Below are positions 43,101 through 54,644 of a stretch of 64,000 nt of DNA, piece after piece. How positions within the stretch are numbered: position 1 is the stretch's first letter; the number at the start of each line of letters is the position of its first letter. The stretch is from positions 47,716,517-47,780,516 of the forward strand of contig OX411543.1 in assembly GCA_948146395.1 (NCBI GenBank), written 5' to 3'. Below the pieces are notes generated by a model. It ran no database searches. It was not told where the DNA came from and saw only the letters and a program-made list of their open reading frames with translations. Source of the stretch: Fragum whitleyi (Eukaryota > Mollusca > Bivalvia > Cardiida > Cardiidae). A program made the translations under genes and the position numbers.

Positions 43101-43265
43101 TTAAGGAAGTAGACCCGTAATAGTACCGCAACATTTCGAAACCCAAGATCTTTCACAATGTTACCCGAGGTTTCCTAATGGAAATCATTTGGAAACCTTG
43201 GTTAATACTGTTAAAGATTATTTCCCAAAAAATATTGCGTAGCTTTTACGGGACCACTACCTTAA
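43101..43265. mobile_element. Family B hairpin
   Basis: TTAA at 43101 and 43262; gaagtagacccgtaatagt and acgggaccactacc arms, centre aggtttcctaatggaaat. Confidence 0.85.
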
Positions 43266-43301
43266 AAGATACATCGAAACACGGAAGTCGCACTGTGCAT
43301 A

Positions 43302-43614
43302 TTAAGGTAGTCCAACCCTGATGAAAAAATATAGAAATCGGTTCGATGTCTGGCAGCTTCGGAAGACATCGTTATGTATCGGTTTTACTAAGATTTACGT
43401 TATAACGTTATCGTCACGGCAGTACTTAAATAACATAAGTGCCTTTACGATGTAAAGGCCCTTTAGACATGAAAGGAGGGGATTGACGTTATCAATAAAA
43501 AAATATTGCATTATTATTTTTTTGCTGGCAAAGCTAAATGGAAAAGGACATCATCCAAGCAATCGCCGGTCTTTCCGATTTCGAAATTTTATATTTGAGG
43601 ACAGACTACCTTAA
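43302..43614. mobile_element. Family Q element, TTAA-bounded
   Basis: ttaaggtagtccaaccctga and ggacagactaccttaa are inverted ends of about 15 bp, each including TTAA. The interior shares nothing with family B beyond the TTAAGGTAGT terminus. It lies 36 bp from a family B copy. Confidence 0.7.
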
Positions 43615-44012
43615 ATTTAGGCACTGTCGACAGTGATGTACTTTAAACCGCCGAATCGACTAAGTGAAGAAAACAGAAATGCGAAAATAACATCTCAAAG
43701 GATCGTGCTTCTACCACATACATTCTTGTAATTTCGACAGCAGTTCAAACGCTAATGTAATTTACTATACATGTTGTTCGTTTAAATTGGCATGAATACA
43801 TGTAAATCACCGTCCAGCTTTCCAAGAAGACAGTTGTTTCCCCGATTCACGATTTGCATTCAGTAAAATCGATCGGGCTCGAACAATGTTATCGTTTTGA
43901 GACTAAGACCTTAGAAACAAAATGTCTTCGCCATTAATATTTCCTCTGACATTACATATTATCTCTGTAATGTCTATGTACAATTTGGCTTGCATTTTTT
44001 ACCGTGATCTTT

Positions 44013-44241
44013 TTAACACTTTCCTGTTTTTCAAAATTTTGGACCTGCTCAAATTCAAAGGTTTTGCAGACGAAAATTTAAAGTGGATTTAATTTGAAAA
44101 ATAACCATTCAGTAGGGTAGAAAATGGTGTGGAAAAAGAAGAAATAGCTTGTCATAAGCAATTTCTTCTTTTTTCACAATGTTTTCTCAATCATAAAATC
44201 ATAGGCACGTAAAAAGCAGGAATTAAACATGAAAGTGTTAA
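44013..44241. mobile_element. Family P MITE, TTAA-bounded
   Basis: ttaacactttcctgttttt start and gaaagtgttaa end, an inverted pair. The interior matches 39541 closely apart from a short insertion (gaaaaagaagaaatagc). Confidence 0.8.
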
Positions 44242-44600
44242 AGTGGCAGATTAAATCCGATGATATTGCAGGAAAAGCGCTTAATCTAGAGTCTAAAAAA
44301 TATTTATATTTGTCAATCTCAGGGAAAGAAGTCATCGACGGCCGCAACATTCTTTGATTATGACCTGATCTCTGTCTGATTTGTCGAAGTAACCCTGCGT
44401 GTTTACAAAGACGACAGAGTTATCACCCTTTGTTATTTTTTTCTCCCAGATTATTTCTTTTTTACCTATGGAACTCGAGAAGGTTTTTTTAGTAGAATCT
44501 CCTTATATCTTTGAATATTTAGGAAAGGATCTACAAGATTGCGACAACAGAGTATTGAAATAAAGACTTCCTTTGAATCAAATCGCACTCTTTGCTCAGG
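44242..44600. other. Noncoding stretch, nothing recognised
   Basis: No gene or repeat signal identified. Confidence 0.4.
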
Positions 44601-44634
44601 TCAAGGATCCAAGGACGACGAAAATGTCATATAT

Positions 44635-44860
44635 TCAAATGAAGACAACAAGAGCACCGCCCACGGGTGCTAACGTTCGGCTACAGGTACTGGATAATAC
44701 AAAAAACCTAAGTCAAAACAGGCCCATAACCCCAACAAAATGCTTTCAGAGTTACCCCCCTCCCCCCTTGAAAGTCTGGATAGCTCATTCGATGGTGAAC
44801 AGTCATACCAAGTTTTATGAAGATACTTTCAATTACAGCAAAGATATAACCACGGTTTAA
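44635..44860 (+). mobile_element. Dispersed repeat V ('aagagcaccgcc'), plus orientation
   Basis: aacaagagcaccgcccacgg, then ccaagttttatgaagatact and caattacagcaaagatataac, matching 15595-15820 on the other strand. The 95-codon frame across it is therefore not a gene. Confidence 0.68.
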
Positions 44861-44929
44861 GTTTGTTACATAATTTTGCTATATCGCTCAAAAGCGTTTG
44901 AAGCCGCTAAAGCAGTGATTTGTCTAGAT

Positions 44930-45110
44930 ATAGTGAATAACATGTTGGTGTCTTACAAAATCAATGTTATCTGGTCGAGATTGGGGGAATTTATCATGAC
45001 GAGGCTTAATCGAGTCTTGATTATGTCTTGCGGCCGAAACCAGATAACATTTTAAGACACTAACATGTTATTCTATTTATCATGCAATCATTTTCCAGCG
45101 CATTATTATT
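44930..45110. mobile_element. Palindromic element with GAGGCTTAATCGAG apex
   Basis: aataacatgttggtgtctta and taagacactaacatgttatt are outer arms, atgttatctggtcg and ccagataacat inner arms. Same layout as family F but different arms. Confidence 0.68.
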
Positions 45111-45718
45111 AAAAAAAAACTCATAAAAATCAAAGAAATACAGATAAAAGTGTATGCAAACTGTTTCTAAAAATAGGCTGCCTAATACCATATTTAATTA
45201 TACTGCAAAGAAAATTCTAGCATTTTCATTGGTTAATGCTGACCTGACAAACATTGATAGCTACGGCCGCTCCGGTATTACCTCTAATGTTACCTTAAGG
45301 CGCCTCAACATGAACATAGACAAAAAATCGAAACGGTAATGGCAGCCATGTTTCTCTCGCTTCGCTGATAACACGACCCGAATATACAAACTAGGATACA
45401 GTTGAAAAGGATGTCAGTTAATAATGTGCAAATAAAAAATGATATAGATGTCAATAAATACCTTAAATTTGTACAAATCTGTCCATTTAAAGTGCCTAGT
45501 TTCTCGCAGTTTCAGCCAACAAACGCTTCCATATCACAATAGCGCAGAGTGTAGTAGTGTGACGTCACAACTACATATGACGTCGCTTTGTACATGTTTA
45601 CTTTTCATAGGGGCGCATTTAGGGATATTGGTGGTTTAAAAGAAATCGGTTTATGCGAACGCCTAAACTAGGCAATAGACAGATATTTAGCCCCAAGACT
45701 TTGAAGTAAAATAAATTC

Positions 45719-45862
45719 GTAATACGGTTTTTTGCCTGGGTATATGACGATTTATTCCCGACAGAAAAATGATGTCAACCCTCGCCTACGGCTCGGGTGA
45801 CATCATTTTTCCAGCCGGGAATAAATCGTCATATACCCCGGCAAGAAACCGTATAACTAATA
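45719..45862. mobile_element. Palindromic element with CCTCGCCTACGGCTCGG apex
   Basis: aatacggttttttgcctggg and ccccggcaagaaaccgtat outer arms; tgacgatttattcccg and cgggaataaatcgtca inner arms. It is about 140 bp and nearly perfect. Confidence 0.75.
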
Positions 45863-45869
45863 ATGTTAT

Positions 45870-47270
45870 CAGACAGGTGATAGCAGATCAATTCAGGCTG
45901 CAGTGCATTATAAAATATGGCTTCATTCACGAAAACGCCAATGAACTGTATTTTGCAAGTGAATCAATCTCTTTGAGGCCAATTGAAGAACGACTTTGAA
46001 CGACGGTGATATTAACAATCCAATATCTCCTTATATCATGATAGCATGATTTACTTTCTGAAGTACTTTAGCTTGTTCAAATATTGTTTTATGATGATCA
46101 ATATGTTTAATGGCGATATTCATGGCTATTAAGCGGTTGTTTATCGCTTTTTGTAATATAATATGCTTAAATAACTTTGATTCGTGTGTTAGAATGCCCA
46201 TCAACTTGAGTACACCTCACTAAAAATGACAGGGTCAAGTCAGTCGGATTTCGAGATAAAAATTCGACAAGCAAAACAAATACTAAATTAAACAAATGGA
46301 CAGAAAATGGCAAACATGCCAGGAAGCTATATTGACACAAACAGACAACAGATCCCGAATAAAAGCTAAAATTGTGGATCAAGATACAAAGCTTGCTGTA
46401 ATACAAACTTTAAAAAAAAGTTATCTTGGAGTATAGTAATATACAGGGGGTATGAGGTCGTTATGTCGCAATGGATATTTTCTTAATAGAAGTTATGTGA
46501 ATAAAATACTAAAATCATGATAATTGTATTGAAATATTTAGGAAAATTCAAAGATTCGTATTGTATTATATATGAAAATTAATACAAATCCTCATATATA
46601 TATTTTTTTTTCCTTTCAACATTTTTCGACGGATGTCATTTATTGTCATGATTTTGCAAATCATATTGGTGTTGAGCGGTTCCAACTTCAAACACGGTAA
46701 GGATATTGACATGTGTATATCTCATACCAAACGTGATCGAGTGAGAAATAAAGAAGTCCTTCCTCACCCTTTCTTTTGTCGAAAGGTGGCCATTTTCGCC
46801 CTGCTTGAGAATAAATGGCAAGAGAAATTTCAAATATGTCTTAAACATCGATAAGAGGACTGTACACACGATGTATGAAACATATTCATTTACAGTAAGA
46901 GAAAGTATTTCAATCAAAGGATTTTGTAGAATTACGAAAATTGCAGGTCGTTTAAGCAACAGACTGTATGTCCTACATGTAGCGGGTCTAATACTTTTGA
47001 AAAAAAAAGCAAATTCAATTCAATAAGAGATTTTTTTTTAGAATTATGCTACGGATCTAAAGAAGGGCCAGTGCCTGATTTCAGTACCGACACTACAGTT
47101 GATGGATTTATGCAAAAAGCATGAGGGCATGTGCAGACGACAATTTGTCTTTTTTATGCTTTATCAACTGTTATAATAACCTGCCATTCTTTTGCAAACA
47201 CTGACGTTCAACCGCAGAGATTCTAGTGGTCTGAAAAGGATTGCTTGAAAAATAAAGACCCGTGCTTTGG
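45870..47270. other. Noncoding stretch, nothing recognised
   Basis: AT-rich; short frames on both strands overlap each other and lack domains or splice support. Confidence 0.45.

Positions 47271-47271
<1 letters not shown>

Positions 47272-47303
<32 letters not shown>
47272..47303. repeat. T-run of about 31 bases
   Basis: A long homopolymer; it could be the poly(A) tail of a minus-strand retroposon, but no polyadenylation signal or element body is recognisable beside it. Confidence 0.6.
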
Positions 47304-47304
<1 letters not shown>

Positions 47305-48255
47305 ATTTGAATGTATAAACAGCACTGCTGGAGATCTTGAGCATTTTGCACATGTATCCGATAATTATGCTTAATAAACTTCGACAAAATTGTAAAAAAT
47401 GAGGGCTTAGTGGAGCTACTTTCAACATGCCTCAAAGGATCAAACTATGACAAGCTCTTGGATGGCTATAACATGACGTTTCAGGCAGAACATATCTGCC
47501 ATTCAGCGAAATAATGAGTATTTTCAAATTACTGGAAGTCTTTATTGTTCATAGTCTGACGGTCCATATGAACAGTCCTACCTACCTCCGGCTGTAGGCT
47601 TTCAGCAACCAAAAGTATATATAACACACATGACAAAGGTAGTCTGGGTTAAGTCTGCTTACAACATCACATTGACTGGATAGCCTGGTTTCTTCATTTC
47701 TTATCTAATAAGGGGACTTAACGTCATTTTCATTTTTTATCTTGAAAATACTATGGTCATAGAATGTGAGTAACGAACCCGCAGAGGTGCAGAAGACAAA
47801 AGTAGTGTATTTCATGACAAATCACTACCAGATGACGCGTTACTAGTACTTTGGAACAGTCGGCAACTATGTTCGAGTACATTCGAAACTCCTTACCTTT
47901 CTGGGATGACAAGAAATAGTCAGATAGCTGGACAGACAGACAGATATACAGACAAAATAAATGAGGTCATTATTTCGAAATAAAATGGATTTTCAATTAC
48001 GAATGAGAAGAGAATTATCACACAGGTATTTTGGAAGTTTATTGCCACAATAAATGGGCTATTTTATAGCTGATTGTGGGCACGCGAGTTGAATAAATGC
48101 CAACAGATTTAAACTTTGTGCGTCATAAATTCTCTTATTAGTTCCTGGAGTCCATTCTTTTCGTCTGAACTACAATCTTCAGTCGATAGATTTCTGTAAT
48201 CCTTTATAAAACAGCCATATATTGAAGGAGATTTTGGGACGCAGAGAAGAACAAC
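47304..48255. other. Noncoding stretch, nothing recognised
   Basis: Short gacagacagacag-like tract near 47930. No gene seen. Confidence 0.4.
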
Positions 48256-48257
48256 AG

Positions 48258-48388
48258 CCCTGTGTTCAGGATGTAAAAACGTTTCGCGAGCGCTTTGAGA
48301 TGATACCCCGCTTTGCACGTGCACATACGTGCAAAGCGAGGTATCATTTCGAAAACGCTTCGCTAACGCTTTAATCCTGAACGCAGGG
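48258..48388. mobile_element. Family D hairpin
   Basis: ccctgtgttcaggatgtaaa and taatcctgaacgcaggg ends; apex ttgcacgtgcacatacgtgc. Closely matched by the copy at 61827. Confidence 0.82.
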
Positions 48389-48399
48389 CAGGTGTACAT

Positions 48400-49033
48400 T
48401 TAAAATATCGTTAGTTAAAACCATTCTAAATCGCTCACTCAGCGCTCCATTCTTTCATTACAAACACTCGCTCAAACCATTCAAAAACGTTCAAACCTAA
48501 TGAAAAATATAGAACAAAAAACGTCATTCAAATGAATTTTAAAAGAGCAAATCGCGATTTCACTGACATAATTAAATTGTAAGCGTCCAATAGGTTTTTG
48601 AAGATCTAGGAAGTTATCTATAGAATTTATATGCATATTTTATGATTCTGGAATGAAATTGAATGAGTGTGTGAGGAGCGGGTTTTGAGTGAATTTATTG
48701 GGAGGTAATCAAATATCGCAAATTTTGTTCAAGATGAACAAAATAAGCGATATTTATTACCTCCCTTTAATGATATGCATACAAGTTCTAAAAAGCTTCC
48801 TATTTTTTCAAGAACTATCAGACGTTTGCAATTTGAATTAAGTCAGTGATATAGCGATTTTTTTCTAACTTTATCTATTTCAGATAACATTGTTGATTCC
48901 ATCTATTTCAGTGGGTTTGGAGCGTTTTTGAATGGTTTGAGTGAGTGTTTGGAATGAATGAGTGGAGCACAGAGCGAGTGCTTTGGAATAGTTTTGATCG
49001 AGATGAATGTAAATATCCCGATGTTGTTAACTG
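48400..49033. mobile_element. Two family A halves joined
   Basis: 48400-48643 is a left half in one orientation (gttaaaaccattctaaatcg to tgcatattttatg). 48644-49033 is most of a copy in the other orientation (ttctggaatgaaattgaatg to cgatgttgttaactg) with an intact gggaggtaatcaaatatcgc hairpin. The junction has no terminus. Confidence 0.75.
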
Positions 49034-49039
49034 TTGGAG

Positions 49040-49345
49040 ATGACTGCCTAAAAGGCATTGTAGAAATGGGCTAGGCATCTCGAGCCTTTTCCGAGCCAAA
49101 GTTTGACAATCAACGTGACATAACGTGCACATTGAACGGTTACTCATCGTTACTTTGACAGGCTTATAACTTGGCTAAAAGCAATGCAATTAGATTCTTT
49201 CTTTATATTACATTCTTGTTGGTAGTTTTAATTTCACAAGGTTCGAAATTGTGTTTCCAGATAAAGTTTAATTTAAATCACGCTTCTGCTTTGTGTACAC
49301 TTGTAATGCCACAAGAACTAAACTGAATGCATATGTATCAAAATT
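49040..49345. other. Noncoding stretch, nothing recognised
   Basis: No gene or repeat signal. Confidence 0.4.
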
Positions 49346-49349
49346 GCTA

Positions 49350-49652
49350 TTTTTTTATTATTCCGTTTATTTATCGTCGCTACCGTAGCATATGTCCATA
49401 TGAGTGACGCCCCTAGAGGACGGTTAGTTGTTATGAAGGATAGTGCAAGGATACATGACGAAACTACTGCTAGGATCCGCTTTGTTTTTTAACGTGCTCG
49501 GTGTGTCAAAGCACCATCTCACGGGACATCAGTGTAACGTCTCGCCGAAAGACAATTAGTTTGTTAGTATGCCAGCCCTAGAATCGAACCCATGTCGTCG
49601 AACTTCAATAGTTTTGAAGCCCGGTGCTCTACCGACTGAGCCAATCGGGCTG
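49350..49652 (-). mobile_element. tRNA-derived SINE
   Basis: On the minus strand it begins agcccgattggctcagtcgg, with a box A match (TGGCTCAGTCGG, 49643-49632). A box B match GGTTCGATTCT follows at 49590-49580, together forming a tRNA-like head with an imperfect T arm. A non-tRNA body follows, then a tail gataaataaacggaataat and an A-run. About 300 bp. RNA polymerase III transcription is expected from the boxes. It is probably not a functional tRNA because the acceptor and T stems do not pair fully. Confidence 0.75.
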
Positions 49653-49659
49653 ACAAAAA

Positions 49660-50545
49660 GCGATGCATTTAGCGAATGAGGCACAAACAAAGCACACAAT
49701 AAGAATGATAGTAACTGTAGCAGATGGATAAACTTAAACCAACTTCTAATCCGTCACTCAAATTAGTACGAAATGTATTGCTTAATTTTTATAACGATGC
49801 AAGTGTTTGATGAGTTCTGACTGCCCGTTAACTTGGTAGATAGCGAACCCGAAATTCACCAAAAATTCTCCTGGGAAAGCAAATAAACTTGCATGAGAAA
49901 ATGGGTACCCCAAATTTCAATTTTAACATTGGTTGATGGGGTAAATTTAACAAATTTACCTCATTTACGCAATTGAACGTCTTAAATAATGTGCTCATTA
50001 CAAACATGTACATGCATTTCTAGTCAGCTGCTTTAAAGGTATCGAAAGCATAGCCATTTTTCAACAACATAACGGTATTTCTGCGACTTAAATTTTTAAA
50101 ATTCCCTATATTTTGCGAGTTTTGTGACTTTTTCAAAGACGGGTTTTTATCTTCTTTTGTCTGCTTCAATCGCTCTGTGGGTCCTTTTTACACAATTCTT
50201 TTACCCAAATCATTGAAATTGATTTGTTTCTACGGGAAAGAAAATGTCTGTTCAATTTTGTTTTTGAAAATATGTCGAAAAAAGAGAAACCCACTCAGTT
50301 TCGCTCCGAAATCATTCCAAAATCATACACCTTGTAAATTAGAAGATCGATTTTTACTGAACATATGATATCGATTTTCAAAATCCATGTAATATATCAA
50401 GTTCCGGGAAAAAAGAGAACGTAAGATCGTGGGATTCGGACAAATGTTGTAGTTCATACGTTTAATTCGTCCATCATTAAAAACTTTGAAGTAGCCTATG
50501 TCAGATCTTTATATTGCGCTTCCCGTGTAAATGAACGATTGATCG
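49660..50545. other. Noncoding stretch
   Basis: Only a roughly 45-bp family A scrap near 50298 (aatcattccaaaatcataca) is recognised. Confidence 0.45.
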
Positions 50546-50560
50546 GCCAATCGAGGTATC

Positions 50561-51002
50561 CATTCGGAACATCACTCGGCCATTTCCGTAAACGACAACA
50601 TACCTCGGATGTATGTGAGGCGGATGGGTGTGTAACGAAATCGTGCATTTTGTTAGGCGGAAACAGTGTAAGAAAAATTATCACTGTTGATTTATATCTT
50701 TTACAGTAAATAACGACTGAAAAGTCTTAATTTTTGAGAATGACGAATCATTCTCAAAAATCAAGATTTTTCACCCATTTTATAAGAAGCTACTAAAGAT
50801 ATTTATATAAGGATACGATAGTTTCACGTCAGTGGCTTAAACGAGTAGCGTTGACGACGTCGAATGATTTCACTCAAAGTTTCGAGGGCTAACGCCATTT
50901 TATCTGACGTCATCGAGTTTTTCCAAGGGTTTCCCGTAACTTTTATTACGTCTATGTACATCCGAGGTTGATCGTGAGATTGGCCGAGTGGTGTTCCGAA
51001 TG
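50561..51002 (+). mobile_element. Family C fold-back element, perfect 10-bp target duplication
   Basis: Flanks TCGAGGTATC at 50551-50560 and 51003-51012. Same ends and inner palindrome as 34081; 442 bp. Confidence 0.9.
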
Positions 51003-51102
51003 TCGAGGTATCGAATGAAAATAGCGGTCCGCCTTTTAGCCCATCTGTTATCCAACTGTTCCTGGATAAAAGGTAAGTCTTTAACTTCTAGGAGTCCACA
51101 TG

Positions 51103-51232
51103 CCCTGCGTTCAGTATGACAAAACAATGCGAACTATTTGCCGATTACACCCCGCTTAGCACGCAAATGCGCGTGCTAAGCGGGGTATAATTTACAAACA
51201 GTTTGCATCGGTTTTCCATTATGAACGCAGGG
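51103..51232. mobile_element. Family D hairpin
   Basis: ccctgcgttcagtatgacaa and ttatgaacgcaggg ends; inner accccgcttagcacgc / gcgtgctaagcggggt arms are perfect. Confidence 0.85.
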
Positions 51233-51239
51233 CTTGTAT

Positions 51240-51837
51240 CGTTGTTACGATCACTGTTTGCGTTCCGGAGTAACATGCCGGAATCTAACTTTAGAGTAAA
51301 GAACTACTGAAGTCAAAATGATTTCTGAATTTATCATGGTATCGACAAATCTTGAGAACGATGCTGTCCCAAATGATTAATCTTACCACAAATAAGCAAT
51401 AAGAAAAGATCTATTCATCAAATGCCGTAACAGCAAATATATGAGAAACATTGCCAAGTGAATACAATGTGTCGTATAGAAAATAACATCTAATAAAACA
51501 TAATGCAAAAGGGAACGCCATTTGAACACGATACATTGTTGCGAGAATCAATAGAAAATTCCCTTCGTCCGATAAAAATAGATAATCAAATATATGTTGA
51601 CACCATCTAAAAATCATCCCATTTCAAAGTAACCAGTAGATCGTGAGGCGAAAAGGGGCAATATCAGTGGGTAGTGCGATAATGTCTATCTAATTTTTCA
51701 CAGACTGCGCAGACTGGCTACAGCCGAACCTCTCCTACTTGGTTGATTTTCTGAATTTTTGCTGATCTTTCTGCCGTCATATATACACAAAGCATTGCAA
51801 CATCTAAATTATGGCGAAAATAAACTTCTTTCAATTA
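51240..51837. other. Noncoding stretch, nothing recognised
   Basis: A family E-like scrap (cagactgcgcagactggcta) at about 51700. No gene seen. Confidence 0.4.
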
Positions 51838-52059
51838 TGCCAAATATGATTCTCATTGAACATGTGTGGGACATTATTTTGGACGTGAACCCACAATTCA
51901 AAATCCGGCATTGCTGTGACATGTGCTGCAAGAATAATGGGGCATTGATTTACAAAGTCTGTTGTAGGGGATGGCAAGAAAAGTGGATGTCATTTTTCCC
52001 GATGCCTACGGATGTACATGATGTTGGCTGTAAATTTATTTTTGATGGTTACTTTTGAA
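51838..52059 (+). CDS. Candidate small Cys-pair-rich ORF, unrecognised
   Basis: The ATG at 51838 gives 73 codons ending TGA at 52057-52059, and the frame is open about 26 codons further upstream. It encodes HVWDIILDVNPQFKIRHCCD, then MCCKNNGALIYKVCCRGWQE, with three CC pairs, and ends CKFIFDGYF. There is no signal peptide at this ATG. An acceptor-like acacaaag near 51791 would allow it to be a 3' terminal exon. It could equally be chance; I see no partner exons and know no matching family. Confidence 0.3.
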
Positions 52060-52354
52060 TACGAGACAATGGACAGATTTAAATCTCCCTAGTATATTCG
52101 ATGTAGCCATAGTTATTCATGCAAGAATATATTTTTACAACATTTTCTTTTTGCAACGGCCATTATTTGAATGAAATGGCTGACATTTGGAACTAAAGTT
52201 CGTTTTCCCGTTTCATTATAGATTTAAAGATTCAATGAAAAAAAAATGCCTTGTGTCTTCAATACGCCAGGTTACTAGAGAACTACTTTGTTGTAGAGCA
52301 TTTCTTTGAAAATCGGGGTTTGCATTATTTTTTTCTTTTTATGTATAGAGGATA
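52060..52354. other. Noncoding stretch, nothing recognised
   Basis: No gene or repeat signal. Confidence 0.4.
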
Positions 52355-52755
52355 TTGAATGAGTGGTAATGGAAGACTGAAATTATTAAACGAGTCATCT
52401 ATAAACAGATAAAAACGAGGCTAAGCCGAGTTTTTATCTGTTTATAGATGACCCGTTTAATAAATGCTGTATTTTATGGGCACAAATTTTATATTCTATT
52501 TATAGTATGACCCGTATTTTTGCGAAAAAAATCGAAATTCTTGAAATTCATCATTTCAATTTTCCGCGAAACTTATAATACCGTTAAATCTGACGTCACA
52601 ATATATACATTATGACGTCATTTTCGCGGCTACAAAATAGCGTTGCTATACGCTCTGAGCTCATTTGCATAGTTATTCCGCTAGTGTTATAACACTCGTG
52701 TAATATCAAAAATATTCAACGGGGTTATTTTACTCTCGCGACGTCGGTCATATTA
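52355..52755. mobile_element. Palindrome-plus-tail element, F-like, with GAGGCTAAGCCGAG apex
   Basis: attattaaacgagtcatcta and tagatgacccgtttaataa outer arms around aacgaggctaagccgagttt. A tail of about 280 bp follows with two TGACGTCA sites (52591-52598, 52613-52620) and gcgttgctatacgctctg. Same order of parts as family F without sequence identity in the arms. Confidence 0.68.
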
Positions 52756-52759
52756 TAAC

Positions 52760-53205
52760 TAAGTTTATTTTTGAACAAAGGACGTTTATTCGTACTCTAT
52801 TGGTGCCATCTCTTTTAATTAATTTTGCGGAGTTCCGCGAAGGGCCATTTTTTGTGTAACGGCACACAAAAATACATTGGAAACATTGATCCTTAGTATT
52901 ATGCGCGAATTTGTAGGAGTATTAGATGGCTTCGAAACCTACAGATGCACTCAGCTGCAAGTCATACCGATCTTTAACTTCGTTTCATAGGTTGTTCAAC
53001 ATCCATCCAACTGCGTTGTTAGTTGTCCCTGTTTATTGTAAAGGCTGCTTTTTTGATGGCGAAAATCATCCTTGATTTAATCCTTAATGTGAATTACCCA
53101 AATCATTTAAGAGATATAAAAGGGCGTTAAAAGTTGAAGCACGACCATGTTAGCGACCATAATGCCACAAAGTACAACAATCGGGAACCCCCGCCAATTC
53201 TACGG
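52760..53205. other. Noncoding stretch, nothing recognised
   Basis: No gene or repeat signal. Confidence 0.4.
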
Positions 53206-53209
53206 AGCA

Positions 53210-53444
53210 GGGCCCCGTTTTACTAACGAAAAAATTGATCGTAAGGCAAAATCCCAAATCGCACCTGGTGTTTTTATTCATTGTTAGATTCTGCCTTGCA
53301 ATATCTCATTGGAATCGTCTTTGGAAGACGATTCTAATGAGATAATGTATTGCAGAATCCCATATTTAGTTTCTACTGTAGAAGCAATTTTAATTTCTGA
53401 CTTACCGACAAAATTATCGTTAGATGTTTAGTAAAACGGGTCCC
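53210..53444. mobile_element. Family R MITE without insertion
   Basis: gggccccgttttactaacga and gtttagtaaaacgggtccc ends, about 18-bp inverted repeats. Inner pair cattggaatcgtctt / aagacgattctaatg. Confidence 0.85.
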
Positions 53445-53474
53445 AGATCTCGTGATTAATAAGTGTACAGCAAC

Positions 53475-53830
53475 GCAAGGTGGGTTTATATGACGTCAAA
53501 ATTATCAGCTTTCTCGCTAAGAATGGCGTTGCACAAAACAACATTAATAATCAATAATCAATAAATTAAAAAAGTGTGCATATTATAATATGATAACAAA
53601 ACGCATTTTGTCATCAAATTATAATATGCCTTAAAATCTCCTCATACAGATCAGAAAGATTAAACGAAATGTGGGTTTCTTCAATCGTATTAGAAAACCG
53701 GAAAACCACCAGAAACCGAACTACCTAAACAATGGTTCAAAATTAATACACTTACATCCCAAGTGCTTTCCAGTTAGGGAAAAGCCGGAGCGACGTTTCA
53801 AATGAAAATATAAATGGCTTAAACTCGAAA
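53475..53830. repeat. Repeat W, first copy
   Basis: atatgacgtcaaaattatca ... gcattttgtcatcaaattat ... ttacatcccaagtgctttcc. About 330 bp alignable to 54645-54975 in the same orientation, moderately diverged. Confidence 0.65.
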
Positions 53831-53834
53831 ACAG

Positions 53835-54640
53835 TCGTGCTAAGATGAAAGAACGGTTCACTATTTTTGTTCGTGAAGGGTCCGTAAAGTCACAAAAACA
53901 GATTGGATAAAGAAGATCCGGGAGATTTAAGAAAAATGAGACGCCAAAACACGAAGCACGAAGTCTTAAATAGATTATTAAAAGTAAACATAGATATACT
54001 ATTTTAATGTGTGTGTAGGTATGTGCTTTTTATTACTATATCATTTAAAAAAAAGAGTACAGTTTCGATGTTTTTATCAGTCATGTATGATCCATTATAT
54101 GTATGTTGTATCTACAACCAAGGAAAGAATTGATAAATCCGCAAAGGGTTATTAAGCCTGAGAATCATCTCATGAAATCCAATGTAAAAAGAAATTGATG
54201 GTATTGGCAAAGGGAAGGGCTCTTCAGCCGAGTTTTCCACATGGCCGGGTCGAAAACTCAATAATTCCTAGTACAATGGGATTTTTATGAAGTCTAGCGG
54301 ACCCTTCATTCTAATTCACGTATAATGAGCTCACGCTTGCTTCTACCAGAATCTGTAATATGTAACAAAATAGTTGAAGGTCCCAAGTTATAATTTTCTC
54401 AATTGTATGGTGACACATTTTTTACACGAGGTGGAAGATAGAAGTACCACTATTATAACTCGGAAAATATCAAGATTAAATAAAGTCTTCGTTTCCTTTT
54501 ATTTTCTCGAAATGTTATAGGCCTTCAAGTTATTTTTTCAACGGTTACGTTTGAACACGATTTTGAGACATTCAAGTCATATTGGAAACCCGGCGATTCT
54601 ACGGAATAGATTCCGGGAATAATACGGGCGCAGCCATGAA
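53835..54640. other. Noncoding stretch between the two W copies
   Basis: No gene or other repeat recognised. Confidence 0.45.
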
Positions 54641-54644
54641 TGCG

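Noticed and set aside
44573..44860. 95-codon plus-strand ORF
   Set aside because: Lies across dispersed repeat V; the frame is not kept in the other copy.
49573..49652. Functional tRNA gene
   Set aside because: Box A and B are good but the T stem and acceptor stem do not pair fully, and a SINE body follows.
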